This document shows positions 48,401 through 59,427 of a DNA stretch of 64,000 nucleotides, one piece after another. Under the pieces are notes generated by a model, which made no database searches, was not told the origin of the DNA, and saw only the letters and a list, made by a program, of their open reading frames with translations. The translations under genes and the position numbers were made by a program. Origin of the DNA: Trichostrongylus colubriformis. Its lineage: Eukaryota; Nematoda; Chromadorea; Rhabditida; Trichostrongylidae. Location of the stretch: positions 52,994,591 to 53,058,590 of the forward strand of contig OZ022258.1 in the NCBI GenBank assembly GCA_963978905.1. The letters run 5' to 3'. Position 1 is the stretch's first letter; the number at the start of each line of letters is the position of its first letter.

Positions 48401-51400
48401 GTCTTCAAAAAGGGCAAATGTAATACGAGATATAGCATAGACCTGAGTTGTTACTCCAGTCATTGCTTCGTTCTGAAAGATAATTACCCAGTCGTCACCG
48501 TGTACTTCCGAACATTGCAATTGATAATTCTTCCCATTCAAACCATGAATTTCTAGGTTCTAGGGGTTTTTCCGTACAATTCGTTCGACCATGAGCAGTA
48601 GGCGGCTGGCACATCAAGTGGGCGTGGCAGTAACGGATGTTGAGCGCTCGTCATTGGTGGGTTTCAGTTTCCTCCCGGTGAGCTCGACGTGCTCATTACA
48701 GGCCATTTACAAAGAAATGCTAACGAATCGCATACCGAGGCTGAGCTCATATATGGGGAATGCTAAAACCCGAACCCATTACTCAGCGACTCAATATCTA
48801 CGTCAAGCTTTATCCTTTTGTTGATAAATCGTGAACAGTTCGATAGAGAAATGCAAAAAGTGGCACATGAAAGCAAGAAAATTTAATCGGAATATCCCAT
48901 TTTTAAGTTTGCTGGGACGCAATGAAAGATCGGCAAAGTATGCTTGGAGTATTTTCATGTCATCGCGCTTCTTTGAGATCGTATTTGATGTAAACACTCA
49001 GGACTTGGAATAAGGACTCGATAGAAGTGATCAGTAAGATCCAGCTATCACGCCTTAGAGCGGTCTCATGCCTCTCGCGCCGCACTCCGCGTTGTGAAAT
49101 TCTGTCCTAAGGATGCACATGTGAATCCCCTTCTACCTTCAGGTACCCTTCATTTTGAAGTAATTCAACTAAAAAAGCCATCCAGTCGATGCTGTTAGGG
49201 AATGGTAATGCTGAATGTCCATTATACATTGGAATATCTTAATAATTTACTGCAAACGTCAAAGGACTTATCCGAGCATCATTATTTACCTCTAGAACTC
49301 GCTTTTCCCAATGCGCTCCCCTTGTACCAGCCCCTCCTTGATTTTCAATCTCAGCGCCTTCCAAAGTTGGACAATTGAAGAACTTCCGAGCTTCCTCTCG
49401 TACTTTCGGCGTGACGATCATATAGACATCATGATTAATCTGTGATAAGAATTCACTTTTTGGAAAAAAAAACAAATCCAAAAACGGGAAGGGCTTACTG
49501 CTCCACGTCTAGTCTCCCAGTCTGTGCGTGTAAATTTCTCCAACACACCTGGTATGATGAATATTGGATCCTTCCTGAATTCAGATGTATTATACACACA
49601 TATGTTAGTTATCAGAAGTAGGAAAAAATAGACAGGGTAGGAAGGGATTCCGAAAAGAATCATGATGTATGATGGCCTTTCGTTACATTCGATTGTAAGT
49701 CAAGGCACCCGAATGAGGTCACTGCATCACGCTAATTGGGTAACCCCTAGCGGTAATTTCTTGCACTTCCAATTATGTATGAGTTGGCCGCGCGCGTAAA
49801 AGGATATCGCCCTGATTCGTAGACTTGATCCATCCTGCAATTGATCACTTTTTCACACTTGAGTGAATATTTTTACCTAAGCCTTAGTTGATGAGGGTGG
49901 GGTTTCCACTCGATTAAGTTTTAGGCAAAAAAGCATAAGCAAAGAAAGTGCCTCACGCCGAGTGTAATGGTGTGCACTTCCAACTATTACTATGTCAGCA
50001 CCACGATATGGCTGCTATTACTTTTCGAGACAAAGCACCTAACTGCCTTACGTCAAACCTTAAACGTCACTCAGAAAAAACCGAATCGACTTTCGCCTAA
50101 TCAGATGGTCCCGACCTACACCACTGTGTTACTGTTAACGAGGGTAAGGTTCGTTTTCGACATTTATTCAATTATTGTCAGGCTTTCTCCAGTGGAAATG
50201 ATCTATTGCATATGGTTCCACAGAAGTATAGGCTTTGCTCCGAAGGTGTCTGTCGTTGAAAACCAATATGGCTGGACATCTCAACATCGTGACAGATGAG
50301 AAAAAACTTCTTGAACTCGGAAAATCTAGTCGACTGCATGTTGGTCACAGGCAGGACGTAGGCGATTTCGGCTTTGGCTCGTGGCACTCATCGTAGCGAA
50401 CCAGGACCCTTTGTACTTCAAAGATTCCTGGAGCCACATCGCTCTTTCCCTAATATATCTAGCTGACACCATGGTAGCACCGGTGAAGCCACATCTTGAA
50501 GCTGGGACGAGTATCGATTTGATAGACATTTTTGAACCTTATGACCCTCTTCTATTAGAGAATCTACTGAAACGATCTTCCTCAGCACAGAGAAAAGTCA
50601 TGCACGTTCCTCTTTTTACGGTACTGAATCACCTTGACCGCCAATTAAAGACACCGGGATGGGTAAATTTGGCAAATTGGGGTATTACGAAAGTAGAGGT
50701 GTTCAGCAATGTAAGAGTAGAGAAAGAACGACATGAAACTGCGAAAAAACTGAGAAATAGGAACCCGAATCTCCCTTCTCTCTCGTCCTCTGCGTCTCTA
50801 GCCGGAGTGGACTGGAGACAGGCCAGAGCCTGAACCGGCCGGCGCGATCGTCCTATGAGTGTGAGCTGGACCAAATCTAAGCAATAAAAACTCTCACTGT
50901 GTTGGTGGCTTTGCTCCAGGAAACTTCTTGAAGTGTGCCGGTGAGAACACAAATGCGTGGATCAGTTCGTGTTTGATTGTTGACAACCATTGATGAATTT
51001 CATTATGTTGAATCGCATTGAATGATTGGGGGCAAATATTCATGAAACCGGATATTGGTCTGAAATAGTGTTAGTGACAGCCTCCCTGTGTATTTGTTTA
51101 GTTAAACAAATAAAGATTATCAAAATGTGAGAGTCTCTGTTACATTTATAGTCATGTCGGGTTTTTTTTAGTAAGGGCACATGCAAATTTCTGAAAAAGC
51201 TAAAATCTGGCTGAGAGAAGTCACCTTAAAATATTGACCACGGAGGCGGGGCGGGTATAGGAGGCTGGGCTAGTATGGCTCTGGAAGCTAAGCGGTGGAT
51301 GCTAGCGATCGCTCTCACAGCGTGGGAGGCAGATCATCATTGAGAGCAAAGATCCGAACTGTGCACCTCCCTGCTGACAGCTATTGAAAAGTGATTTGGC

Positions 51401-54400
51401 AGCAATTCCAGCGAATTGCTGTTCTTCTCATTTTTGATTTGGTTCTTTTTGTAACTCAGTTTAATAACAGTATATAGTATAATGACTGAGGGAAGAGAAT
51501 AAAAACAATGAGATTTCCATGCACGATTCCTTTAGGAGCATCGTGAGGGGTAAAGAGAGATGAGAACTTGAAATCTGAAAACAAACACCCCGCACAAAAA
51601 AACGTCTTACAAAATGTAATGCGTGAAGAAACTCGCATTGAAAAGGCGCGGCTTGTGGGCTGATGACGATCCCGCAGAGTAAATGCCTTCCCCGTCGTCT
51701 ACCGCCGTCGAAGGCGAAGAGTGGGAATGTGAGAAGATTTTCTGGTCCCTTTAAGCGTCTTCGAGTGCCGCATACGACGGGGAAGGCAGTTACTTTGGAG
51801 CCCTGCCTCCTCGGCCATCACTATGAAGAGCTGTATCCAGCCGGATTTTCACTATTTCGCGTGAAACTTTGCATGCTGCTCTTATTAAGCAAGTACAACA
51901 TAAATACATGAGTAACCAGAAAATTATTTTTCCGTGCATAATTCCTTGAGCCCCACAACAGTTGTGAAGTCCTTAAAAACCATAACGATTTGCAAGCGAT
52001 GAACAGGTCAACAACTGATAAAATAACCTTTTCGTTTTCGAATCGACACTGCAATGGGATGCATATGCAAGCGTTGCATTCAGGCAAGCCTCATCTGTTA
52101 CGGCCACGAATAGTGCAAAGTCCGTGTGTTTGAGAGTTCCTGAAGGCGATCGGATGAATTTGTAGCGGTAGTGTCTGACCAATACAGTAATTTATTTGAA
52201 TTGTTTCTTATAAACATATGAGTGCATCGTCACTGCGAAGCAGAACTGATTCCCAGTTTGATGCTGGTAATCTCTAAATGGACTCCCTACAAAACTTCGA
52301 TATTACCTTCATATTGTTTGAAATTCGCGTCGCAAGAAGTCTCGTGGCACTTGCACGGCTAAAATTGTCTGCATTAGATCTGTACGGTAGCGGTCAGAAA
52401 AATGTGCGGTTTTGGATCTTAACCCTAACTTTTGTGGCCTTTTATATATTTCGTTTGATTTTTGTTGTGTTTCAAAGTTGAAGGTTACACGATGAAACAA
52501 AGCATTTCAGTCGAATACATATGTTACAGGGCGGAGGTCAGGAAATTATTTTGAATGAAAAATTTGAAAATGACCGACTCAGTGCCTCACTGCTGTAAAA
52601 ATGCCGTCATGATTGCAAATCACGTGTTACGAATTCCTAGCCCTATTTTGTATTACTTTCTGCACACCAGCTCGTTTCGTTGAGCTCTGAGCTTTTTATG
52701 ACTACTTGAACTTTTTGAAAGTTTGGTCATTTTCATAGTACGCGGCTGAATGAATTTTCCAACCTCCAACCTACGACCCAGTCAGCTGAGATATTTTGTT
52801 TTTTCATTGGGTAGCAGTGCCCTTCAAAACACAAGAAAAGAAATTCAACAGTATTTTTGAGCATCGACCAGATTTGGTTGAAATCCAAAGCCGCATATAT
52901 TTTTGACCGCTCCTGTTTGTACTAGTAGTAGCTGTTATAAATGAAAACAAAAAAGGAATTAACGAAGATGCAGGAAAATATCCCTTACTTTGAAAATTGG
53001 ACGAGGGATTTTCGCGGTTCCACATCGTGGTAAACAGTCGTATTGACATAGGCTGTCCTCATCAGGAGCAGTGATGTAGGTGTTACCTTTGCACTCACTG
53101 CAATCGAACGCAACCTTTTTTGGAGCTTAAAGCTCTCCTCTGCTTTTTCCCCAACCGCTTTCCACTGAGATCAAAGGTATATATGAGAAATCGTATATCA
53201 GTGACAATGTCCCTTCTTACTCGGACAGACCGTAGTATCGGCCCTACTTCTTTTCCTACTAAACATCATCAAGCTTCCCTTTTGTGAAAACGCAGGCGCA
53301 CGGACACAACCTCCAGGGTGAGTTGTCTACGGCTTTCCACGACGGGGGGGGGGGGGGGGGGGGCGGGCGCAGCTTGTGAAGTGCGTCGTTCGGAAAAAAA
53401 CAACTGAGAACGACAAAATGGGAATTTTTTTGCGAACGGTATGAGCCAACTGCAAAATGCCCGTAAGCCGCGCCATATACACTGTGATCTCCTCTGTAGC
53501 GGAAAGGTCTACAATCGAATGTTTGACTTTTTTGGTGATTGATTTTTCAAAATGGAAACTCAAATGAATGTTCTTACGCAGTGAGTTGAATCCATTTTAC
53601 TCGTTCCACCTTGACTGTGTCTTCGAAAAAATCACGCGCTTGTGTCATCAATTTCTTCAGCAACATTTTCTTGCTTTTGGTCAGACTGAAAATGGTTATT
53701 AGTAATACTCTATCCCTACTTTTTCGCTAACTGCTAAATTCACTCTCTGAAGGGTTGTCATATCAAAAACTTTTTTGAATTGCTACGGCTTCTGGAAGGT
53801 ATCATTCCAAGAAGCTTAGGCCGCGTTCATAGTTTGCGGTGCAGGCGGCAGGGTGTGGCTGCGTGTCTCTGCGTCTCCGCCTGTGCCACGTTGTCTCACT
53901 ACCTACGTCGTTCTCGCCCACTCCGTGCTATTTTGCCTCGCTTCTTGCGAACGCAGCTACGCCCTGCCTGCGCGAAGGACGCGGCCTTACAAGTAGAGTG
54001 GCTGTGAATGGACGCTCTTGACAGTCTCTTGATCGTTGCTTCTTTTCGTAGGCAGTGAGTGTGACAAAGTGGATGCTTTAAGAGAAAATTATGTTCAATA
54101 TAGGTTACAGACAAGGACACTCGTAGACGACAGTTCGGAGCGAGGCACTCGTCACGCGGGATGTCCGAATCTGATTGTCTTGGCCTACTTCCCTCACAAC
54201 ATATGGGCAAAGGGGGCTCAAAGAAAATGACTGTCTAGTGACTCGATATGAAAAAAGCTTATTCTGAGGTTTGAGACTGAGTGGTTTGACCATTACCGCC
54301 GATTCAGCTCTGTCTTCGAGCGGCCGGTCTGGTCGATTAGTGGTTGAGGATAAAGGGAAGTATAGAACGATATTTTTCATATGTTATGCCTAATCGATAG

Positions 54401-57400
54401 CACAATTAGTGGTGCAGCGACGCATCAGCTTTCATGGTGACCACTGCTACAAATCAAATATCTGAGAGTATTACACAAGCGAATTATGATATTCACCAGT
54501 TGGGCTATTGCACAGTACCGTGCGAATTATTCATTATCAATTAGACTCAGTAGAAATATGTAATGAGAAAATGGTCAATGTTGCCTCCTCGCTGAGTATC
54601 TACTTTCTACATTTGTGTGGTTGATCCGCATGCCAGTTATCAATGCTTATCGTTTCTGCAAACATGCACCATTATTTGAAAATTACATACTCTAGCGGTC
54701 GTACTCGGTACTGTTGCTGGCACCGCGTGAGAGAATGAATTGCTTGCTTTGCTATCATAAATCTAGATCGTGTCTTGATCATCCACGTGGGTCGCAATAT
54801 CAAAGGACATGAACCATTATTGGAACGCTGGGCATAGCGGTAGATATATCGGCAGCAGATATAAGAACATAAACAAATATCAGAAGTATGTCCACCCAAC
54901 GGTGCTGGGCATCAGACGCATTACTACAGCAGTATAGTAATAGTAAGCGATATACCGGATTTTATCCCTTCCCCATTTCAGGGGCTCTTATCAGCCCCTG
55001 TGAGCCGTTATCACTTTCGAAAAGTCACCAAGGTAAGGTCCCCATACCCTGTGATACCTGTGAGTGTGAACATTCCACTGTTAGCCAGAATAGCGAAACG
55101 TATTTGATGGCATTCGCCCTTTGACGCTCCTTATCGGATCTTATCAACCGTTATCAATCTGGATCACCCACCATTGATGTGCCCAACCCATCCCTAAAAC
55201 ACCTATGACGTCGGCAGTCTAGGATCGACCCGAAATGTTGGACGTATTAGAAGACATTCGCCTTTTGAGGCTCCTTATCAGCCCTTATCAACCATTATCA
55301 ATTTGTGTCACCCACCATTGATGTGCCCGTCCCACCCCTCAAAACACCTATGAGTGTCGGCGCTCTGGAATTAACGCAAATGGGGAAGAGAGTTTAACGA
55401 CATTAGTCTTTTGACGCTCTTTATCGGATCTTATCAAGCATTATCAGTTTGGATCACCTACCATTGATGTACCCGTCCCACCCCTCGAAATACATATGAG
55501 TGTGGGCGCTGTAGGATCGACCCGAAAGGCGAAACAGATTTGGCGACATTAGCCTTTCGAGGCTCCTTATTAGCCTCGGCTGCTATCACTTTCGTTCCAC
55601 CGCCGCTGGAATCCCCTCACCACCCTCTATATCATATCCAAAATCCAGCGTCCTATCTTTGCTGCGACGCGAGATATGAATTTTCGGTCAAACACACACA
55701 CACACAAACACACACGCACACACACCAACAGACACACTTAGCCGATTATATAATGTAGGATTATCTTTAAAGACACCGGAAGGAGTGAATTCGCGGAGGA
55801 TTGTGGGATATTCGAAGAATTTGGAAGCAAGGGTGTTCAGCAATTCACTAGTAAGAAAAAGGACGGAATGAAACTGCGACAAACCCGGGAGACAAGAAAC
55901 AAAAGCCTCTTAAGATTTCTTTCATTTCGCCACATTTGGAATCGCTGACTGGTGTAGTAGATGCACGATGGCTAGGGGCTAAATCAGCAGGCGGCGAACG
56001 TTGTCCCGTCGTCGACGGCAACTCCTCGGGGGATGAAGGGCAGAACGACTTGGAGTGCGGCGGTGCATCGTGATCAGACTACAAGCCGCGCTTTTCCAAT
56101 ACGAGTTTCGCCACACATCAACTTCTTCTGATATGGAAGGTTTGCTTCCTGCGATCATGTATTCACAGTCCTAACTTTTTCCTTACCCTCCCGGTGCCTT
56201 TGAAGCTCTTTTTTCTTGAATTCTAAGCCTTAACAAACTGTCGCTCATAAGTGCGTGCATCAGGACCGTCTAACTAGGCCAGCTCGCGTGAGAGGCTGCG
56301 GCCCCACACTCAAGCCACATAAGGCCGACTCAAATCCGATTTGCATAATGCGATGATTTGGACAGTCCTGGCGCGTACCCTTGTCCTGTAATGCACAAGA
56401 ATGAGAGTTCACCTGTCGACACTGGCGTCATAATACATTTCGATCCGTATGTAATCAAATTTTGAATTTTGCTTCTTTTTGCTGCCAGTGTCTCTTAATG
56501 AAAGATACTTCTCAGAATCCTCAGGTGGTCCAACTAATCCATATGTCTCTTGTGTGGAGTGGACAGGCTGAAATAAAACGCGACTATATCGGCTCTCAGC
56601 CCCTTCAATCCTTTTGCGCAGATTCTACAATTCCATAAGAAAACGTGGATTCCATGAATGAAAACGCTGCCTAAAGTATCGTTCTGAGTTCAGGCGATCT
56701 CGCGATTCAGGCGTAAGAGAAACTATATGTATCAATCCAATCAGTGATTCAGATGGAAAGCTGAGAAACGTATCGATTGGATGAGTGATACGCACGAATC
56801 GCACAATCGCCTGAATCGCGAACTCTGGACAATGCCTAACTTACTCGCCCATTCTACTGTTAGCCTACACGTGAGGTGGGTGGAGTTGGTGTGTACCGTT
56901 ACGTCTAACAATCGCGTTGCGGCGTCGCACTCGCGGCGTCACCAGTACGGTAGGTGCGGAGTTCCGCTCAGGACGCCGTAATCTGATACCATAGATTTTG
57001 ACCGCCTCCGCATTTCTCGCTGCTAATGTAGCTCAGGGCTCTTCTCATAATGATCATTCACTCCAATTTTCTGCAAAATCGCCATAATCTGATACCGCTT
57101 CGAGCGACTCGCACTCGCCGCGGGTGGCCGCTCGATTTCTAGACGTAACGATATAAACCCTGGTGGAGTTAGATCAGCACATATCCTATTATTTTCAGCT
57201 GTTCACCTATTCGCCTTTTCGCCTAACCGACTCTCACTCAATCGATACTCATTTAATCGTCTTTGCTAGGCTGACGTTGCGACAACGTCGGCAATTTGGC
57301 GACGCGACAGCGCCTCAGTTTTCCGTCCCCGCATATTAATGGAGTATTGAAAGAAGTCACCAAATCCACATTTCTATGATCAAGCTTACCTATTGCAGAT

Positions 57401-58315
57401 CTGATCAAAGAATTTAATAAAGAATTATGCCGTGAACGCTATCGAGTTCATGCGAGAGGGTCATTGGTAGTCTTCGGCCGCGTTCATACTTGACGTATTT
57501 GACGCTTGCACCGGCGGCGAAGGCGTCAAAATCATTTGCTTGCCGCCCACGACGGCGTCAAACTGATAACGCGCTCCCTCGATTCTACCGTATTGCAGTA
57601 TGATGATTGTTGAAATATGCCAAGATTCAAATTCGAATTCCTGGTTCTCGCCACGATTATCATACTGTAATGTGGTTGGGTCGAGCGTTTTGTAAATGGA
57701 GCGCGTTTTCAGACTGATGCCGTCGTCGGCGGCAAGCGAGTGATTTTAAGGCCGTCGCCGCCGGTGCCGGCGTCGTTTACGTAGAGTATAAACGCGGCCT
57801 TCAATAAGGGGGTCCGGGGAAAAGACGCGGCTTTCAATAAGCGGCTTTTGGGGGAATCGCGACTTCTTCTTTTAGGTCACTAGCTCGAACGCTGTGGAAA
57901 CGTGCAAAGGAAGATTTCTTGTCTTCGTTCCAAAAGGATAGAGGCTTAATTTTAGCCTATGTTTTGGAAGGTGAAAAGAGCTACCACAAGGGGGAAGCAC
58001 GTCCCATGTGCAGGAAAGGTTCACCCACCCACAGCCTCAACCACACTCCCCAGGTTGAGGCTTAAACCCCAAATCCTGCTAGCGATGTCGTTTCACATGT
58101 CTTTACGTGTTTGTGAGCAATGGCGTGCGATACGCTATCATTCAGTAATCGAGGGTGAATCGCGTCTCCCCCCCCCCCTCCTCCCCCATCTCCTCCCCGG
58201 ACCCATACTGACCCTAATAAGCCAATGAATATGATTATAATAATGAACTCACCGAACAGTCGTAAACTGTGAAGAAAGAAGCACCAAGGATCAAAAGCTG
58301 TGGAACGTGGAACAT
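39436..58315 (-). CDS. Leishmanolysin-like zinc metalloprotease (peptidase M8), gene D
   Basis: Exons, 5' to 3' on the minus strand: 58253-58315, 56413-56567, 53578-53685, 52989-53097, 52234-52286, 52028-52174, 50898-51059, 49499-49574, 49290-49439, 48375-48472, 47687-47809, 46863-47028, 44633-44716, 43494-43595, 41036-41128, 39436-39612. They join in phase to 1866 nt (621 residues) with no stop, and every phase equals that of gene B. The first exon encodes a signal peptide ([20 protein letters not shown]). The zinc site is HELIH at 242-246 ([15 protein letters not shown]), third His 334 in [11 protein letters not shown], Met-turn M345 in NEAMTG. Cys-rich C-terminal exons ([35 protein letters not shown]) lead to the hydrophobic end [12 protein letters not shown], probably a membrane or GPI anchor. 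The RRKR site of B is absent. Exon 52234-52286 is short and supported mainly by phase and position. Introns hold a mariner and several MITEs. Confidence 0.92.
39921..40060. mobile_element. GGCCGCGTTCATACTTTGC-family element (one clean end)
   Basis: The right end is gcaaagtatgaacgcggcac; the left end ccggcctcatacttgtcgg is altered. It is in the last intron of gene D. Confidence 0.65.
41485..41600. mobile_element. Mariner end fragment
   Basis: ttaggttgtaaggaaagttt, followed further on by agagatcataactcggc, resembles the left end of the mariner at 45121 (ttaggttgattcataataaa, agagatcataactcag). No partner end or transposase was seen nearby. Confidence 0.45.
41909..42244 (-). other. Unassigned open frame in an intron of gene D
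   Basis: A 111-codon minus-strand frame (with [20 protein letters not shown]) lies between exons 14 and 15 of gene D. I first considered it as the missing exon 15, but the true exon is at 41036-41128. It has no recognised domain and may be a remnant of an insertion. Confidence 0.2.
42245..43490. other. Intron stretch of gene D with no recognised element
   Basis: The intron contains GC-rich DNA near 42760-43030 and several short open frames without motifs; no repeat family seen elsewhere in the window was matched here. Confidence 0.35.
45289..45941 (+). pseudogene. Mariner transposase, internally deleted and frameshifted
   Basis: The reading starts at ATG 45289 ([20 protein letters not shown], the usual N-terminal helix-turn-helix region) and soon meets stops near 45430. 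The middle of the protein, including the segment expected to hold the first catalytic Asp, is missing: after GDYSIEDE the next family match is [15 protein letters not shown]. Then VYFQHDN, a frameshift, and a clean C-terminus ([20 protein letters not shown] to DGVYFK, stop at 45939). About 650 nt remain where a mariner gene normally has a little over 1000. Confidence 0.9.
45981..46386. mobile_element. TTAA-type MITE (family 2) nested in the mariner
   Basis: The ends are AGGCACCATTAGGGGTAAG and the inverse TTTACCCCTAACGGTGTCT. TTAA is outside on the right (46387-46390) and a one-base variant TTGA on the left. It lies between the transposase stop and the right mariner end, so it is younger than the mariner. 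Confidence 0.8.
47114..47516. mobile_element. TTAA-flanked palindromic element, family 1
   Basis: Arms carry the family strings gttacccatatatttattgt and gggtgggcggggcctcc with inverted partners; TTAA is kept at the right (47517-47520). It is in the intron between exons 11 and 12 of gene D. Confidence 0.75.
50381..50645 (+). other. Unassigned plus-strand open frame inside gene D intron
   Basis: The frame reads [52 protein letters not shown], which looks like real protein. It lies opposite to gene D, between D exons 7 and 8, and is cut at 50645 by a family 2 MITE end. A second open piece just before it (50270-50395, starting [20 protein letters not shown]) is in another frame. It is probably a decayed element or gene fragment; the family is not recognised. 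Confidence 0.3.
50649..50855. mobile_element. One-ended family 2 MITE copy
   Basis: TTAA then AGACACCGGGATGGGTAAA. The interior (tcctctgcgtctctagccgg, agtggactggagacaggcc) matches the inverse of 46160-46380. The other end is missing near 50855. Confidence 0.7.
51530..51946. repeat. Cluster of MITE fragments (families 1 and 2)
   Basis: cgattccttta followed by gcatcgtgaggggtaaag marks adjoining ends. At about 51855-51946 gcgtgaaactttgcatgctg and aagcaagtacaacataaata match one arm of family 1. No complete element is visible. Confidence 0.55.
52385..52916. mobile_element. TA-flanked element, sister of 12410-12907
   Basis: It begins cggtagcggtcagaaaaatg and ends catatatttttgaccgctcctg, the inverse of the start with a few changes. 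It is in the intron between exons 4 and 5 of gene D, matching neither the position nor the orientation of the copy in gene B. Confidence 0.75.
53344..53363. repeat. Run of 20 G
   Basis: An uninterrupted G homopolymer lies in the intron between exons 3 and 4 of gene D. A shorter run of 15 G is at 17784-17798. Confidence 0.9.
53818..53988. mobile_element. GGCCGCGTTCATACTTTGC-family element
   Basis: It begins aggccgcgttcatagtttgc and ends gaaggacgcggcctt; the interior gtgtctctgcgtctccgcct is shared with the copies at 11644 and 27087. Confidence 0.8.
54985..55600. repeat. Tandem array with a period of about 145 bp
   Basis: The unit start ttatc-g-tcttatcaac or ttatcagcccttatcaacc recurs at 54988, 55131, 55275, 55421 and (decayed) 55567, spacings 143, 144, 146 and 146. 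Shared inside are caccattgatgtgcccgtcc and taggatcgacccgaaa. Units have diverged by substitutions and small indels. The array lies in an intron of gene D. Confidence 0.9.
55693..55735. repeat. (CA)n microsatellite, imperfect
   Basis: cacacacacacacaaacaca and following repeats. Confidence 0.9.
55771..56199. mobile_element. TTAA-flanked MITE, family 2
   Basis: TTAA at 55767-55770, then AGACACCGGAAGGAGTGA; the right end is the inverse (ttaccctcccggtgcct) followed by TTGA. It is in the intron between exons 2 and 3 of gene D. Confidence 0.75.
57474..57801. mobile_element. Larger GGCCGCGTTCATACTTTGC-family relative
   Basis: It begins cggccgcgttcatacttgac and ends gtataaacgcggcctt. The interior differs from the short copies but is itself palindromic (gccgcccacgacggcgtcaa pairs with the arm near 57720-57740). 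Confidence 0.7.
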
Positions 58316-59427
58316 TTCAAAAACGACCAACAGGTCGACAAGTGAGCGGCATGTGAACTGAGTATACCAGCTGCCTTACGATGCATATCAACGTTATCGA
58401 TTACGGACGTGTCCGTTTGTATACTGCATGCATTCGATTCCGGCCGCTTTCATACTCGGCGCACTTATGTCGAATTTTCGCTCGCTCACGCGGTGTATTT
58501 CATCGCGTGTGATTGCGTACATTGCGTACACTCCATTCAAAGTTTTACGCCCGAATTAATTATTTCTTGATTACGGTTGCTATTATGTAGTGTTATTGTT
58601 TCTTTTACTTTTCATGTTACTTTTTATCTTTTTAGGGTACAAAAGTAATTGTTTCCAGATAGTAATGAGATAAACAGCTACTTCTCTGGAAGCCCTCCAT
58701 GATGCCAGCCCCCTGCGTCCTGAACGGAATTCCAACCGACCGGCAAGTCGTGTTGATAGATGATGCGACACCGCGAAGCGAAAGTTCGACTTAGGGTTAC
58801 AAACCCAGTGCGTGTGTGTGTCATTGTTATCGATTTCGCACGTGTATAGCCGCCTTAGTGGTCACGCCGCGCTGTGTATAACAGCAGACTCAGGTCGGTC
58901 TTATTGAAACAGTGCATTCGAGGTGAATATTTAGCTTCTGACTATCATTGGGGGGTTCCCGGGAGCAGTTTTTTGGCTTCCATTTATCAGTTTCAGCTTT
59001 CATTCGCATCATTAAAACCAGAAAAAATTAGAAAATATCGCTCAAATTTTCGAGAAATTCATTGCAGTCATAAATATAACTTCAAGTTGGGATCTTTCAC
59101 TTAAATTATTTATTCGAAATATCACTATTTATTTGAAAATTTGATTATTATTACGCACTCGATTCAAATCATAAAACCATACTATCCTGAAAAACAAAAT
59201 TAAAATAAAAACATATAGCTTTCCGATATAAGGTTATGGAGCGGTGTCATCAATTACTTGGAAAATAAAACATGGATTAGGACGAAAAAAATACTCAATC
59301 TGCATACATGACTTGCAGGATCTGAAAATACTGTAAAGGGTACAAAAGTAGTGGATCAATCAATGAATATCTCTATTTCTATGTGAAGATAAATCCCTGC
59401 GTTTCGATACTCCTTTTGAATCTGTGT
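58316..59427. other. Intergenic region upstream of gene D
   Basis: This should hold the gene D promoter (D starts at 58315 and runs left) and the 3' flank of the minus-strand gene at 59428. I see no clear TATA box near the D start. A single end of the GGCCGC family (58439-58470) and AT-rich DNA at 59100-59300 are present. Confidence 0.4.
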
